NCBI RefSeq assembly: GCF_011764425.1
Contig: NZ_BLPF01000005.1
Location: forward strand, 310,001-374,000
Direction of reading: 5' to 3'
Length of the DNA stretch: 64,000 nt
DNA from: Phytohabitans houttuyneae
GTDB taxonomy: Bacteria > Actinomycetota > Actinomycetes > Mycobacteriales > Micromonosporaceae
Part shown: positions 49,520 to 58,275 of the stretch, piece by piece
How the letters are laid out: every line of letters begins with the position of its first letter
Position numbering within the stretch: position 1 is the first letter of the stretch
Made by a program: the position numbers and the translations under genes
Notes under the pieces: generated by a model
Seen by the model: only the letters and a program-made list of their open reading frames with translations
The model's database searches: none
Told to the model about the DNA's origin: nothing

Positions 49520-50232
49520 GGCCACGGCGCGCTGGCCGCGCTGCGGCGGGCCGCCAGTGCCGGCAGCCGGGTCGTGTCCGTGTGCTCGGGGGTGTTCCTG
49601 CTGGCCGAGGCCGGTCTGCTGGACGGCCGTACGGTGACGACGCATTGGCAGTACCGGGAGGCACTGGCCGCTGCCTTTCCCCACGGTCGAGGTGCACCAC
49701 GACGCGATCTTCGTGGCGGATAGACCGGGTCCTCACCGCCGCGGGGGCATCGACCCTGTACATGCACCTGATCCGCGCCGACCACGGCGCCGAGGCGGCC
49801 GAGCGCATGGCGCGGCTGGCCATCGCGGCGCCGATCCGGCGAGGGCACCAACCGCAGGTCGTCGACAGGCCGGTCCCGGCTCGGGGAGCGGGGCTGGCAG
49901 ACACCCGCGCGTGGGCGCTGCGCCGGCTCGACCAGCCGGTCGGCCTCACCGACCTGGCCCGCCACGCCCACACCAGCCTCCGGACGCTGACCCGCCAGTT
50001 CCGGGCAGAGACGGGCCACCCGCCGCTGCAATGGCTATTGCAGCAACGCATCGGGCGCGCCGAGCTGCTGCTGGAAACGACCGACCTGGCGGTGGAGCGG
50101 ATCGCGCGGGACAGCGGGCTGGGCACGGCCGACTCGCTGCGCCGCCACATGATGCGTTACCGGGGCGTGACGCCGTCGGCCTACCGCGCGGCACATCGCA
50201 CACCTCGGCAGGCATCGAGCCCGGCAGGATGA
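49520..50232 (+). pseudogene. GlxA-family AraC-type regulator, truncated and frameshifted
   Basis: ALAALRRAASAGSRVVSVCS, GVFLLAEAGLLDGRTVTTHW and the following sequence form the PfpI/DJ-1-like domain. Then VLTAAGASTL and a full AraC HTH domain (LARHAHTSLRTLTRQFRAET ... GLGTADSLRRHMMRYRGVTP) end at 50232. The first ~100 residues are absent. Two single-base insertions break the frame (an extra T in the TTT at ~49677 and an extra A near 49723), and the conserved D of LDMHL is Y. This is genuine decay, unlike the homopolymer lesions elsewhere. Confidence 0.75.
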
Positions 50233-50254
50233 GACCGTGACGAGATCGGCGGGG

Positions 50255-51661
50255 TTACCAGCCGGCCGGTGGGGCTTCGAGGTGGACGGCCTTGGTCACG
50301 GTCAACTCGTCCAGCAGCTCAGGGCCGTACCCGAAGCCTTGGCCGCTGCCGCGGCGCGGATGCGCGGCACCGCCCGGTGCCCCGCCGAAGACCGCGTTGA
50401 CCTTGACCGTGCCGACCGGAAGCTCGTGGTAGGCCCGCTGGGCGTGGCTCATCCTGCCGGTCAGGACGGTGGCGGCGAGGCCGTAGGGCGAGTCGGCGGC
50501 CCGCCGCAGGGCTTCGTCGAAGGAGTCGACCGCCATCACGGGGGCGACCGGCCCGAACGTCTCCTGCCGCATGACCGCCATCTCGTCGGTGCAGCCGGCC
50601 AGCACGGTGGGTGGGTAGAACGCGCCTGGGCCGGGCGGCACGGCACCGCCGCGCAGGGCGGTGGCGCCCTCCTTGATCGCTTGCTGGACCTGCTCGTCGA
50701 CGGTTTCGCGCAGCCGGCGGTCCACCAGCGGCCCGATGCGCGGTGCCCAGGCGTCGGCCTGCGCGGCCAGCGCGTCCAGGAACGGCTCGGCCACCGTGCG
50801 GTGGACGTAGACGCGTTCGACCGCGACGCAGATCTGCCCCGCGTTGGCGAACGCGCCGACAGCCGCCTGCTCGGCCGCCCATTGCGGGTCCACACCGGCG
50901 TCGACGATCAGCGGGTCGCTGCCGCCGTTTTCGAGCAGTGCCTTCGCGCCGGTCCGCGCGCAGGTGGCGGCGATCGAGCGGCCGGTCGCGGTCGAACCGA
51001 CCTGCGCCACCACGTCGACCCGCGCGGCGGCCAGCGCGGCACCGACCGCGCCGTCACCGGTAACGAGGTTGAGCACGCCGGGCGGCAGGTGCGGGGCGAG
51101 CAGCTCGGCCAGCCGCCACCCGGTGGCCGGGGTGCGCTCGCTGGGCTTGTAGACCACCGTGTTGCCGGTGACCAGGGCGGCGCCGAGCAGTCCGCAGGAG
51201 ACCGCGACCGGGTCGTTCCACGGCGTGATGACCGCGACGACGCCGCGCGGCTGGAAGACCATGAGGTCGACGGCGTCGGCGTTTCCGGCCAGCGAACGGC
51301 CGCGGTGGGTGGGACCCAGCTCGGCGTACTGGCGCAGCGTGCCGACCCCCGCCATGATCGATTCGGCGGCCTCGCCGACCGGCTTGCCCATCTCCGCCGA
51401 CATCGTCCCGGCCAGCTCGTCCACAGTGGACTCGATCGCTGACGCGGCGGCGTGCAGCGCGGCGGCACGGGCGCTCGGCGCGGTGCCGGCCCAACCGGCG
51501 GCGGCCGCCCGGGCTGCCTCGACCGCCGCGGCGACGTCTTCCTCGCTCGACATGGTGAACGCGGTGACCGGCTGTCCGTCGGCGGGGTTGGCGACCGTCA
51601 GGGTGCGTCCGGAGCGGCCGGGACCGCGGACGCCGGCGATGAGCTGCGCGACCTCGTACAT
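50255..51661 (-). CDS. Aldehyde dehydrogenase family protein
   Basis: 468 residues. FQPRGVVAVITPWNDPVAVS (cofactor/substrate entry), VGSTATGRSIAATCARTGAK (NAD motif), LENGGSDP with general base Glu, and NAGQICVAVERVYVH with the catalytic Cys. It oxidises an aldehyde to acid with NAD(P). LENGG replaces the common LELGG. GTG/ATG start at 51661. The RidA-like gene lies 114 bp upstream on the same strand and may share its transcription unit. Confidence 0.93.
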   Translation of the reverse strand: MYEVAQLIAGVRGPGRSGRTLTVANPADGQPVTAFTMSSEEDVAAAVEAARAAAAGWAGTAPSARAAALHAAASAIESTVDELAGTMSAEMGKPVGEAAESIMAGVGTLRQYAELGPTHRGRSLAGNADAVDLMVFQPRGVVAVITPWNDPVAVSCGLLGAALVTGNTVVYKPSERTPATGWRLAELLAPHLPPGVLNLVTGDGAVGAALAAARVDVVAQVGSTATGRSIAATCARTGAKALLENGGSDPLIVDAGVDPQWAAEQAAVGAFANAGQICVAVERVYVHRTVAEPFLDALAAQADAWAPRIGPLVDRRLRETVDEQVQQAIKEGATALRGGAVPPGPGAFYPPTVLAGCTDEMAVMRQETFGPVAPVMAVDSFDEALRRAADSPYGLAATVLTGRMSHAQRAYHELPVGTVKVNAVFGGAPGGAAHPRRGSGQGFGYGPELLDELTVTKAVHLEAPPAGW

Positions 51662-51775
51662 GGGGGTGGCGCTTCCCTCAGCCGGCTGATGTAAACGTGG
51701 GCCGGTCTGCCGCCAGCCTCGGGCTGACTGTGCGGTGGCGCTTGCTCATAGGCTTCCTAGCCTGGCCGGGCGGGG

Positions 51776-52180
51776 CTATTCCTCGAGGGCGGCGGTGACG
51801 TCGAGCTCGATCAGCTGGCCGGTGAAACCAAGCTGGGCCACTCCGAGCAGCGTGCTGGCTGTGGTGAACGCCGGCGCCAGCGGCGAAGCCTGAAACCGCG
51901 CCCACACCCGCGACAGCACCGGCTGCTCGGCGCTGACCACATAGATCACCGTGCGCACCACCTGCTCCGGCCCCACACCGACAGCGGCGAGTGCGGCAAG
52001 CGTATTCGCCGCCACCTGATCCACCTGCGCATCGAAGTCCCCAAGCCCCACCACGACCCCGTCAGCGTCCAGCGGACACTGCCCGGCCAGGTGAGCCGTC
52101 CGCCCCGCCTCCACCACCGTGATGTGGTGATAACCAGGCGTATCGTGCAAGGAGTCGGGGTTGATGCGGCTGATCGACAT
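51776..52180 (-). CDS. RidA/YjgF/UK114 family protein
   Basis: 134 residues from ATG 52180. HITVVEAGRTAHLAGQCPLD, FDAQVDQVAANTLAALAAVG and VVRTVIYVVSAEQ are RidA-like; the C-terminal FTGQLIELDVTAAL is conserved. The Arg that binds the carboxylate in active RidA deaminases is not evident in the expected CAEALAR-like place, so the activity may differ from imine deamination. Possibly co-transcribed with the aldehyde dehydrogenase gene. Confidence 0.85.
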   Translation of the reverse strand: MSISRINPDSLHDTPGYHHITVVEAGRTAHLAGQCPLDADGVVVGLGDFDAQVDQVAANTLAALAAVGVGPEQVVRTVIYVVSAEQPVLSRVWARFQASPLAPAFTTASTLLGVAQLGFTGQLIELDVTAALEE

Positions 52181-52346
52181 GGCGCCCAGTGTGACCCGCC
52201 GGGCCCGCGCTTCGCCGCCCTTTTCGCCCCGCGTGCCCACCGTGCAGACCCCCGCCGAGGCCGTGTAGAGTGATCCCCCGTGCGACCCTCGGGTGGCGGT
52301 AGGACGGCGTGCCCGTTCCGACCCCACCGGTAGAGTGGACGCACAA

Positions 52347-52429
52347 GTCCGGGTGGCGGAATGGCAGACGCGCTAGCTTGAGGTGCTAGTGCCCGTATAG
52401 GGCGTGGGGGTTCAAGTCCCCCTCGGACA
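52347..52429 (+). tRNA. tRNA-Leu (anticodon GAG)
   Basis: 83 nt. Acceptor GTCCGGG pairs with CTCGGAC (one G-T), discriminator A, CCA not encoded. Anticodon stem CTAGC/GCTAG with loop TTGAGGT gives GAG. A long variable arm (GCCCGTATAGGGC) identifies a class II tRNA. T-arm GGGGG-TTCAAGT-CCCCC. Its 3' half overlaps the end of a serine integrase remnant on the other strand, as expected of an integration site. Confidence 0.95.
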
Positions 52430-52826
52430 CAAACCGATGCCCCACGGTGCGGTGCAACATCAACTGTTGCCCGCACCGTTTGTGTTCCGGGTCGGAGGTC
52501 AGGCGCAGGCCAAGGCTTCGGTAGACCTGCGGTTTGTGGTCCGGGTGGGCCTGTCGGAGTGCCGCGACCTGGTCGCCGAGCTCGTCCAGGATGGCCACGC
52601 TCTCGTCCTCGCTGAGTCCGTCGATGTCGGTCGGGCGGTGGGCTGTAGCGTGCTGCGCACGTCTGCGGTTCTCGGCTAGCGCCGCCGTCTCGTTGTCGTA
52701 CTTGCCGACCGTGCTCCTGAGCTGTCGTGTGCCTTCTCGGAGCCGGATCTCCCAGGCGTACGGCGGTGACAGTTCTCCCGGTAGCTCCACGGAGACCAGT
52801 GCTAGGGCGTCGTGGTCCTCAGGCAT
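52386..52826 (-). pseudogene. C-terminal remnant of a serine integrase, ending inside tRNA-Leu
   Basis: A 146-codon frame whose second half (LSEDESVAILDELGDQVAAL ... KPQVYRSLGLRLTSDPEHKR) resembles the coiled-coil end of actinobacterial serine recombinases, where a YxxLGLxLTYxP phrase closes the protein. The last codons read through the tRNA gene, so the stop at 52386 is incidental. The catalytic domain is absent here; matching N-terminal sequence lies at 55010-55405 on the same strand. Confidence 0.5.
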
Positions 52827-52957
52827 GCCCCGGGACCAGGCCAGGCACGTTCGACGCAGTACGGGAGCCGCACATCCGGAGCGTACGTCCGGAGAGCGCG
52901 TGTCAAGATCGCGTCAGCCAGGTTGCTGCCGTATCAGGCCGCGCGGTAGCCGGTGCG

Positions 52958-54208
52958 ATGGCCGCAGGCGCCGGCTACATGGTCGACGTCGGCCGCGGTG
53001 ACCAGGAGTTCTCCTGGAGCGGCCTGGCCGGCACGATGATCGAGGGCGGCCTGGACGGCGCCCTGAGCGCAGGCATGAGCCGCTTCACCGGCGGCCTGAC
53101 CCGCTTCACACCGGGCGGCGGCCTCACCTCCCGACTGCCCGCACCCGGCATGAAGGCCAAGCCCTCCGGCGGCGCCCGGTCACCGGCGGCCAACGGCGGT
53201 GGGCGCCCGGCAGGTGGCTCAGGCGGATCCGCCACGCGTTCCGGCGGTGGCGACCCGAGCCCCGGGGCCGCGGGTCCGCGCCGTGACGGTGGTGGCGGCG
53301 ACCCGGGCTGCGCGGGACAGGGGCGTAGACACAGCTTCGACCGGGCCACGCTGGTGCTGATGGCGGACGGCAGCGCCAAGCCGATCGAGGACATCGTGCT
53401 GGGTGACGAGGTCGCGGCGACGGATCCGCAGTCCGGGGTGAGCGGTCCGCGCCAGGTGACCCGTCTGCACATCAACTTGGACACGGACCTGACCAACGTC
53501 ACGGTCCGGGCCAGCACGGGCCAGACGACTGTGCTGGAGACGACCGAGCACCACCCGTTCTGGGATGCGACGGACGGCCGCTGGGTGGACGCGGGTGAGC
53601 TGAAGCCGGGTCACCGCCTGCTGGTGCACGATGACAAGCGCCTGGAGGGCGACGGCTCGGGTGCCGGCAGCGGTGGCGGTGGCCCACCGGTTGAGGTGAC
53701 GGTCGTCAAGGTTGACAACCGCGTCGGCGAAGAGTTGATGCACGACCTGACGGTCGCCGACATCCACACGTACTATGTGCTCGCCGGCACCGAGCCGGTC
53801 CTGGTACACAACTGCGGAGACGGCGCCGAAGACAGGCTGCGAGAAATAGCGGATGAGATCAAGAGCAGCCCGCCGAAGAGGGAACGCCCTGGCACCGTCA
53901 GCGAGAGTATCGGAATCCGCCCATCCGGATTGCTGGTCGCCGTGCACACCAGGTCCGGCAATCGGGGACCGATACCAGGCCCGCTCATGTCTGCGTTGAC
54001 TGCGTGTTCACACGTGCACGGTGGGTGTAGCGAGGTGAGCGGTGCTGCAAAGCTTATGAACCTCGGTGCGACTCCAGAATCGGTGACGACGGTAGGAATT
54101 CAGTCCAAGCGTCACGGGGCCGCCTATCACGGGAGGTTGATGGGGCCGTGTCCATCATGTGGCCGCATGTTGTCGGCGCTCGGTATGACATCGTCGGGTG
54201 ACGGATGA
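52958..54208 (+). CDS. Polymorphic toxin C-terminal segment: Hint domain plus deaminase-like toxin domain
   Basis: About 416 residues from ATG 52958 (the frame is open further upstream; the true N-terminus is probably lost). GDQEFSWSGLAGTMIEGGLDG resembles the end of an RHS-type toxin. A Gly-rich linker precedes a pretoxin Hint domain (ATLVLMADGSAKPIEDIVLG, TTEHHPFWD, HTYYVLAGTEPVLVHNC). The Cys usually opening Hint (CHSFD) appears as Arg (RHSFD). The last ~120 residues have HVHGGCSEVSGAAKLM and PCPSCGRML, a C-S-E / PCxxC zinc pair of the cytidine-deaminase fold, as in secreted deaminase toxins. The stop overlaps the next start (ATGA). Confidence 0.8.
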   Translation: MAAGAGYMVDVGRGDQEFSWSGLAGTMIEGGLDGALSAGMSRFTGGLTRFTPGGGLTSRLPAPGMKAKPSGGARSPAANGGGRPAGGSGGSATRSGGGDPSPGAAGPRRDGGGGDPGCAGQGRRHSFDRATLVLMADGSAKPIEDIVLGDEVAATDPQSGVSGPRQVTRLHINLDTDLTNVTVRASTGQTTVLETTEHHPFWDATDGRWVDAGELKPGHRLLVHDDKRLEGDGSGAGSGGGGPPVEVTVVKVDNRVGEELMHDLTVADIHTYYVLAGTEPVLVHNCGDGAEDRLREIADEIKSSPPKRERPGTVSESIGIRPSGLLVAVHTRSGNRGPIPGPLMSALTACSHVHGGCSEVSGAAKLMNLGATPESVTTVGIQSKRHGAAYHGRLMGPCPSCGRMLSALGMTSSGDG

Positions 54209-54915
54209 TTCCGAACACACTTTACGTGGCTGCGTCTTCGGCTGGCCTGTCTACTCGTGCGACCGAGTTCATCCGGGCCAGGTCGCACAGGGCTCGATTT
54301 GATCGTGGTATCACCGGCGAGCGCCTGCGGGACGAGATAGCCCGTGTCTATGGGAGGCCGAACGACGCAATTGTCGACCTGCTGGATGCGCTTCAGTCGA
54401 GGTACGGGGGGCTCACCTACGAAAGCGGCTTCTTTCAGACAGTCGTGCGCTTTGCTCCCGTCTGTGAACCGGAAGATGCGCTCGAGGAGCTGGAGATACT
54501 CTACGCGGTGGTGACAGGCGGGCCGGCCGGGGCGTCAGTGAAGGCCAACGGAGGGGTTGAAGTCGGCCTTGACGCCGCAGGCGTCGTGGAGTTCGCAAGC
54601 CTTGACTCCCTCATTGAGTGCGACGCACTCTTTGCAACGGTTGAAGCGTTGGGTGCCACGACGGAGAGGTATCTCGATTCCGAGTCGTTTGAAACGGTCC
54701 TCGGGAGTTTGGTAGCGGATGAACGTCTGGCCCTCCGGCCAGTATCTGAGGCGAGTGGCCGACGTACTCACTGGCTTGAAAGCGAGTCGTTGATGGTCTA
54801 CGCGACCAACGTTTGGTCTGCGCTCGGGCTGGTGATGCCGCCGATGATTCGGGCATGGGCGATCGACGAGGATGAGATCGATAGGGTCGATTCCCTCCTG
54901 GGATCGACCCCTTGA
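54205..54915 (+). CDS. Probable immunity protein for the Hint-deaminase toxin
   Basis: 236 residues, soluble, mixed alpha/beta, acidic. It starts at ATG 54205, overlapping the toxin stop by 4 nt, which is the classical arrangement of a toxin-immunity pair. GC is lower and codon use less biased than for its neighbours, as is the toxin's tail, a sign of transfer. I do not recognise an immunity family; the assignment rests on position, size and lack of signal peptide. Confidence 0.7.
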   Translation: MIPNTLYVAASSAGLSTRATEFIRARSHRARFDRGITGERLRDEIARVYGRPNDAIVDLLDALQSRYGGLTYESGFFQTVVRFAPVCEPEDALEELEILYAVVTGGPAGASVKANGGVEVGLDAAGVVEFASLDSLIECDALFATVEALGATTERYLDSESFETVLGSLVADERLALRPVSEASGRRTHWLESESLMVYATNVWSALGLVMPPMIRAWAIDEDEIDRVDSLLGSTP

Positions 54916-55009
54916 ACAGGCACCGATACTGACTACGCGGGCCCAGCCGGGTGGGGAGACGGGGTCGGCGCTTTCCTCTCGAATGTGCAGACGAGCGGAT
55001 CCACAGCCG

Positions 55010-55405
55010 GGCGGTGCCGGCAGCCGCCCACCCAGATGCCGGCCCTGATCGCGAGCCTGCGCGCACATCGCCGCGGTTGTGCGGAACCCTTCGAGCGAAG
55101 AATCGCCCGATGCGCTGGAACGTCCACAGTGATTGGACCGCCGGCCTCGGGCAGCCACACCTGAACCCCCGTACTGGTCGAACAGCGGCACCAGTTCGAG
55201 CAACTGATTGCCGGCGAACGCACGCTCGTGCTCACCGACCACGATCGCGTCCAGCAGAGCCGCGGCCTGGGGTCGTTGGGTCCAGAGCAGGCGGCGGGAG
55301 CAGCCGACATCGAAGTACTCGGCCACGATCACGCCGCGAGCAGCGACCAGGGCCACTGCGGACTTGTACTGCAACGCCCGTGAAGACGCCCGATCCTGAA
55401 AGTCA
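55010..55405 (-). pseudogene. N-terminal-domain remnant of a serine recombinase
   Basis: The minus strand reads FQDRASSRALQYKSAVALVA, RGVIVAEYFDVGCSRRLLW, AIVVGEHERAFAGNQLLELV, then (shifted frame) VQVWLPEAGGPI, then (original frame) FRTTAAMCAQARDQGRHLGG. This is the resolvase-type domain of a large serine recombinase, broken by two compensating frameshifts and cut before the catalytic Ser. Its C-terminal counterpart lies 2.2 kb away at 52386. The 54916-55776 stretch otherwise holds no gene. Confidence 0.7.
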
Positions 55406-55776
55406 GCGGCGCTGCCGCAACCAACCCGCCAGCACGTGGCCCTGCATGTCGTGCGTGTCCGAGGCCATCACGCTCCCTACCCGCTGCCTGCGAGACATCC
55501 GCAGCCGCCAACGCCAAGAGCGGGAACGACCAGAACGGGGACAGGCACCACGATCGTGAACGGGGGAGACCGGAACCCGCCTGTGCCGAAGCCTCACAAG
55601 GCCCAGTGCCGCACCTCGATGTCGGATCGAACCTTGCCGTGAAGGACGTAGAGCCGGTCGTACGGACGCTTAAACCCAGCGGCCACCGGAGCTGTATGTG
55701 CCGCCTTCGACGCCGGCGGGCCGGTACCGGCCGCCGCTGCCCTGCCACTCGCGGTGAGGAGGCTCGATGCTGTACT

Positions 55777-56520
55777 TCAGCCCGGACGGCGCGCCAGGGC
55801 GAGGAGTGCGGGTCCCCTGTGCGGGGTGACGGCTTGGAGCGCGGCGAAGGGTGCGATGCCGGCCTGGATCGCCAGCCCGGTGAGGCGCGCGCCGGGCTGC
55901 AGCACTCGACCGGACCCGGCGGTGCGCTCCTCTACCGTGCTCTCCGCGACCTCGCCGCCGCGCCGGCTGGCCAGCCTGTTCCGGACGGCCTCCAGGGCGT
56001 AACCCAGCGGCCAGGCGTAATGCCGCAGCACGATGTCGACGGCGCCCGCGGCAGCCAGCCGCTCGCCGAGCTGCTCGGCGCTGTAGCGCCGGTAGTGCCC
56101 CGCTTCCTCGTCCATGGGGCCGAACCGCTCCGGGTCGGCGGGGACCGAGAGCAGCAGGTGCCCGCCGGGGCGAACCAGTGGCAGCCACTCCTGCAGTGCG
56201 CCGGCATCGTCAGCCAGGTGTTCAAGCACCTCGAACGCGCAGACGAGGTCGTAGGTGCCCGGATCGGGCGTCTTGTGGTGGTCGCCGTGCACCACCGTGC
56301 CGCCGACCGCAGTGATCTGGTCGTGCGCCGCCTGCCAGGATGTCTCGTCGGGCTCGACCGCGGTGTAGGTGGCGATCCGGGCCAGCCGTGCGCCGAAGCC
56401 GCCCCGACCGCAACCCAACTCGAGGATGGTCGACGGGGCGATCCCCCGCACGAGGTTGCGGACCACCGCCCAGCGAAGGGCGGCGCGCGGGGCGAGTGGA
56501 GGCGGGGCTGTCGGGCTCAT
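55777..56520 (-). CDS. Class I SAM-dependent methyltransferase
   Basis: 247 residues. Motif I ILELGCGRGGFGARLARI, acidic motif VEPDETS, motif II/III region YDLVCAFEVLEHLADDAGAL and LVRPGGHLLLSVPADP identify a UbiE/Methyltransf_11-type enzyme. The C-terminal half (HYAWPLGYALEAVRNRLASR) is typical of methyltransferases near lipid or saccharide genes, though none is adjacent. Substrate unknown. Confidence 0.88.
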   Translation of the reverse strand: MSPTAPPPLAPRAALRWAVVRNLVRGIAPSTILELGCGRGGFGARLARIATYTAVEPDETSWQAAHDQITAVGGTVVHGDHHKTPDPGTYDLVCAFEVLEHLADDAGALQEWLPLVRPGGHLLLSVPADPERFGPMDEEAGHYRRYSAEQLGERLAAAGAVDIVLRHYAWPLGYALEAVRNRLASRRGGEVAESTVEERTAGSGRVLQPGARLTGLAIQAGIAPFAALQAVTPHRGPALLALARRPG

Positions 56521-56932
56521 CGGTGTCCAACCTCGAGGTGGGCGACGGATCGGCGGAGCGGTGCGACGACCTCACCGGGCTGGATGCTCGGCGGCGTTGA
56601 CCTCGACCACCCCGTCGCCACCGGCACGCAGCCCTCAATGAGGACGGCCACCCGGGGTGGCGCTCGGCATCGAACGTGTCGAATGCCAAGCAGCGCATCC
56701 GTAGAGCCTACGCGTACCGGCCTGCCTGCGGAACCCGGAGAACACGTTGCTGGGCGCGGCACCGGCTCCCCGATCCTCACCTGGAGCAAGCCCTGGAGCA
56801 GTTCGAGGAACAGTGAAGCCGCAAGTTGGTGGCGTAACCGGACGGTAGCTCTAGGGCTGCCAGCCGGGCGTCGCTGTGTTCACGTTCGGCTCGATCACGC
56901 CGCCCGGCCCTGGCAGATGCCGCTCGCACCCG
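56521..56932. other. Gene-free stretch, nothing identified
   Basis: 412 bp between the methyltransferase and esterase genes. Frames here are short or lack any recognisable family pattern, and I see no strong repeat, operator or terminator. It may hold remnants too short to identify. Confidence 0.5.
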
Positions 56933-57841
56933 TCACCGTTTGGCGTCCAGGAGCCGGGCCAGCCATCCCGTACGGGTGGCTCGTGCGGCGGACGAGAGGG
57001 CGGCTGCGGGGAACAGGGCGTCGAAGCCGTGGAAACCGCCCGCCCACAGGTGCAGGTCGGCTTTGCCGCCGGCGGCCCAGATGCGGGTTGCGTAGTCGAC
57101 GTCCTCGTCGCGAAAGACCTCTTCCGAGCCGGCGTCGATGTAGGTAGGGGGCAGTGCGGACAGGTCGGTCGCGAGCGCTGGAGACACGTACGGCGAAACC
57201 TCGCCGTCGAGGTCACCCAGCAGGCAGTGCCAGGCGAACTCGTTCATCTCGCGGGTCCACACGCCCTCACCGGTGAACTGGCGGCTCGACGTGGTGCTGT
57301 GGCGATGGTCGAGCATCGGGCCGATCAACATCTGGGCCGCGATGGGGACCGTGCCGCGGTCGCGGGCCATCAGGGTGATGCCGGCAGCCAGGCCGCCACC
57401 CGCGCTGGCGCCGGCGACGATGATGCGGGTCGGGTCGATACCAAGCTCGGAGGCGTGCTCGGCGATCCACAGCAGGGCGGTGTAGCAGTCGTCGACCGCA
57501 GCGGTGCCCCGAGCCTCGGGTGCGAGTCGGTAGTCGACCGAGACCACGACCGTGCCGAAGCGGTCGAGCCATTCGAGGGGGATGTCGATCTGCGAGTACC
57601 GGTTGCCCATGATCATGCCGCCGCCGTGGATCCAGTAGACGCACGGGGCGTTCGTCGGGCGCAGGCCTTCGGGACGCAGGACGGTCAGCGGGATCGAACC
57701 GCCGATGACGAGTTCCTCGCGGTTGCGCTCCGGTGCGGGTGCGGCGGCGTACGGGCGGATCTGGGGGAGGGTCTCGGTGGTCAGCTGCGGCATGGCCGGC
57801 ATGCTGGTGAGCAGGGCGCCCAGCTCGAGGTCGAGGTTCAT
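56933..57841 (-). CDS. Alpha/beta-hydrolase, hormone-sensitive-lipase type esterase
   Basis: 302 residues. Oxyanion motif YWIHGGGMIMG, nucleophile in VAGASAGGGLA, catalytic Asp in SEEVFRDEDVDYA and His in AGGFHGFD are all intact. It hydrolyses short acyl esters in the cytoplasm (no signal peptide). ATG 57841 overlaps the stop of the monooxygenase gene (ATGA), so the two are co-translated and probably act on the same compound under the divergent AraC regulator. Confidence 0.92.
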   Translation of the reverse strand: MNLDLELGALLTSMPAMPQLTTETLPQIRPYAAAPAPERNREELVIGGSIPLTVLRPEGLRPTNAPCVYWIHGGGMIMGNRYSQIDIPLEWLDRFGTVVVSVDYRLAPEARGTAAVDDCYTALLWIAEHASELGIDPTRIIVAGASAGGGLAAGITLMARDRGTVPIAAQMLIGPMLDHRHSTTSSRQFTGEGVWTREMNEFAWHCLLGDLDGEVSPYVSPALATDLSALPPTYIDAGSEEVFRDEDVDYATRIWAAGGKADLHLWAGGFHGFDALFPAAALSSAARATRTGWLARLLDAKR

Positions 57842-58146
57842 CGCGCGAACGCCTTTCCGCCGACGGGGACCTCGTCGGTGTACTGCGAGTCGCCGGTGAC
57901 CAGCTTCTGCAGCTGGGCGACCAGGGTTTGGGCGGGCTCGGTGGCGAAGAACGCGGCGTGAGCCTCGCGGGTGGTCCAGCCTTCGGTGACGTGGATGACG
58001 TCGGGGTCGCTGGCCGAGCGGCCGACCAGGAACACGACGCAGTCGGGGTTGGGCAGCGAGGGGGCGTCGAGCAGCAGTGCGATCACCTCGTCGCCGCGGC
58101 CGGGCGCGGCGGTCATCGTGGCGTGGAAGCCGTGTTGGACGCTCAT
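57838..58146 (-). CDS. Antibiotic biosynthesis monooxygenase (ABM) family protein
   Basis: 102 residues, ferredoxin-like fold. HATMTAAPGRGDEVIALLLD, VHVTEGWTTREAHAAFFATE and a C-terminal strand match the ABM/quinol monooxygenase family (YgiN-like). These cofactor-free enzymes oxidise quinols or polyketide-derived aromatics. It is the first gene of a two-gene operon with the esterase, divergent from the AraC-type regulator. Confidence 0.85.
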   Translation of the reverse strand: MSVQHGFHATMTAAPGRGDEVIALLLDAPSLPNPDCVVFLVGRSASDPDVIHVTEGWTTREAHAAFFATEPAQTLVAQLQKLVTGDSQYTDEVPVGGKAFAR

Positions 58147-58155
58147 CTGATTCTC

Positions 58156-58237
58156 TCCTGTCCGATGTTCAGCTCGTTCGGTGGTGAAACAAGCATCGCG
58201 GCTTCAGCAGGGGAAACGTTAGAGCGATCCTGTCCGA
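58156..58237. promoter_or_regulatory. Direct repeats between divergent ABM and AraC genes
   Basis: TCCTGTCCGA occurs at 58156-58165 and again at 58228-58237, 72 bp (about seven helical turns) apart in the same orientation. AraC-family regulators bind such direct repeats and can loop between them. Together they span the whole divergent promoter region. Confidence 0.5.
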
Positions 58238-58275
58238 CTCTTGCACAATCCTGCTTCGACGGCGAGGATTGGGTG

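Noticed and set aside
52386-52429. Second tRNA or attR copy of the tRNA-Leu 3' end within the window
   Set aside because: I found no other occurrence of the T-arm plus acceptor sequence; any attR lies outside or is lost.
52727-52957. Upstream extension of the toxin frame to 52727
   Set aside because: Residues before ~52900 are Arg/Pro-rich without similarity to toxin N-termini and lie antisense to the integrase remnant. The true N-terminus appears lost.
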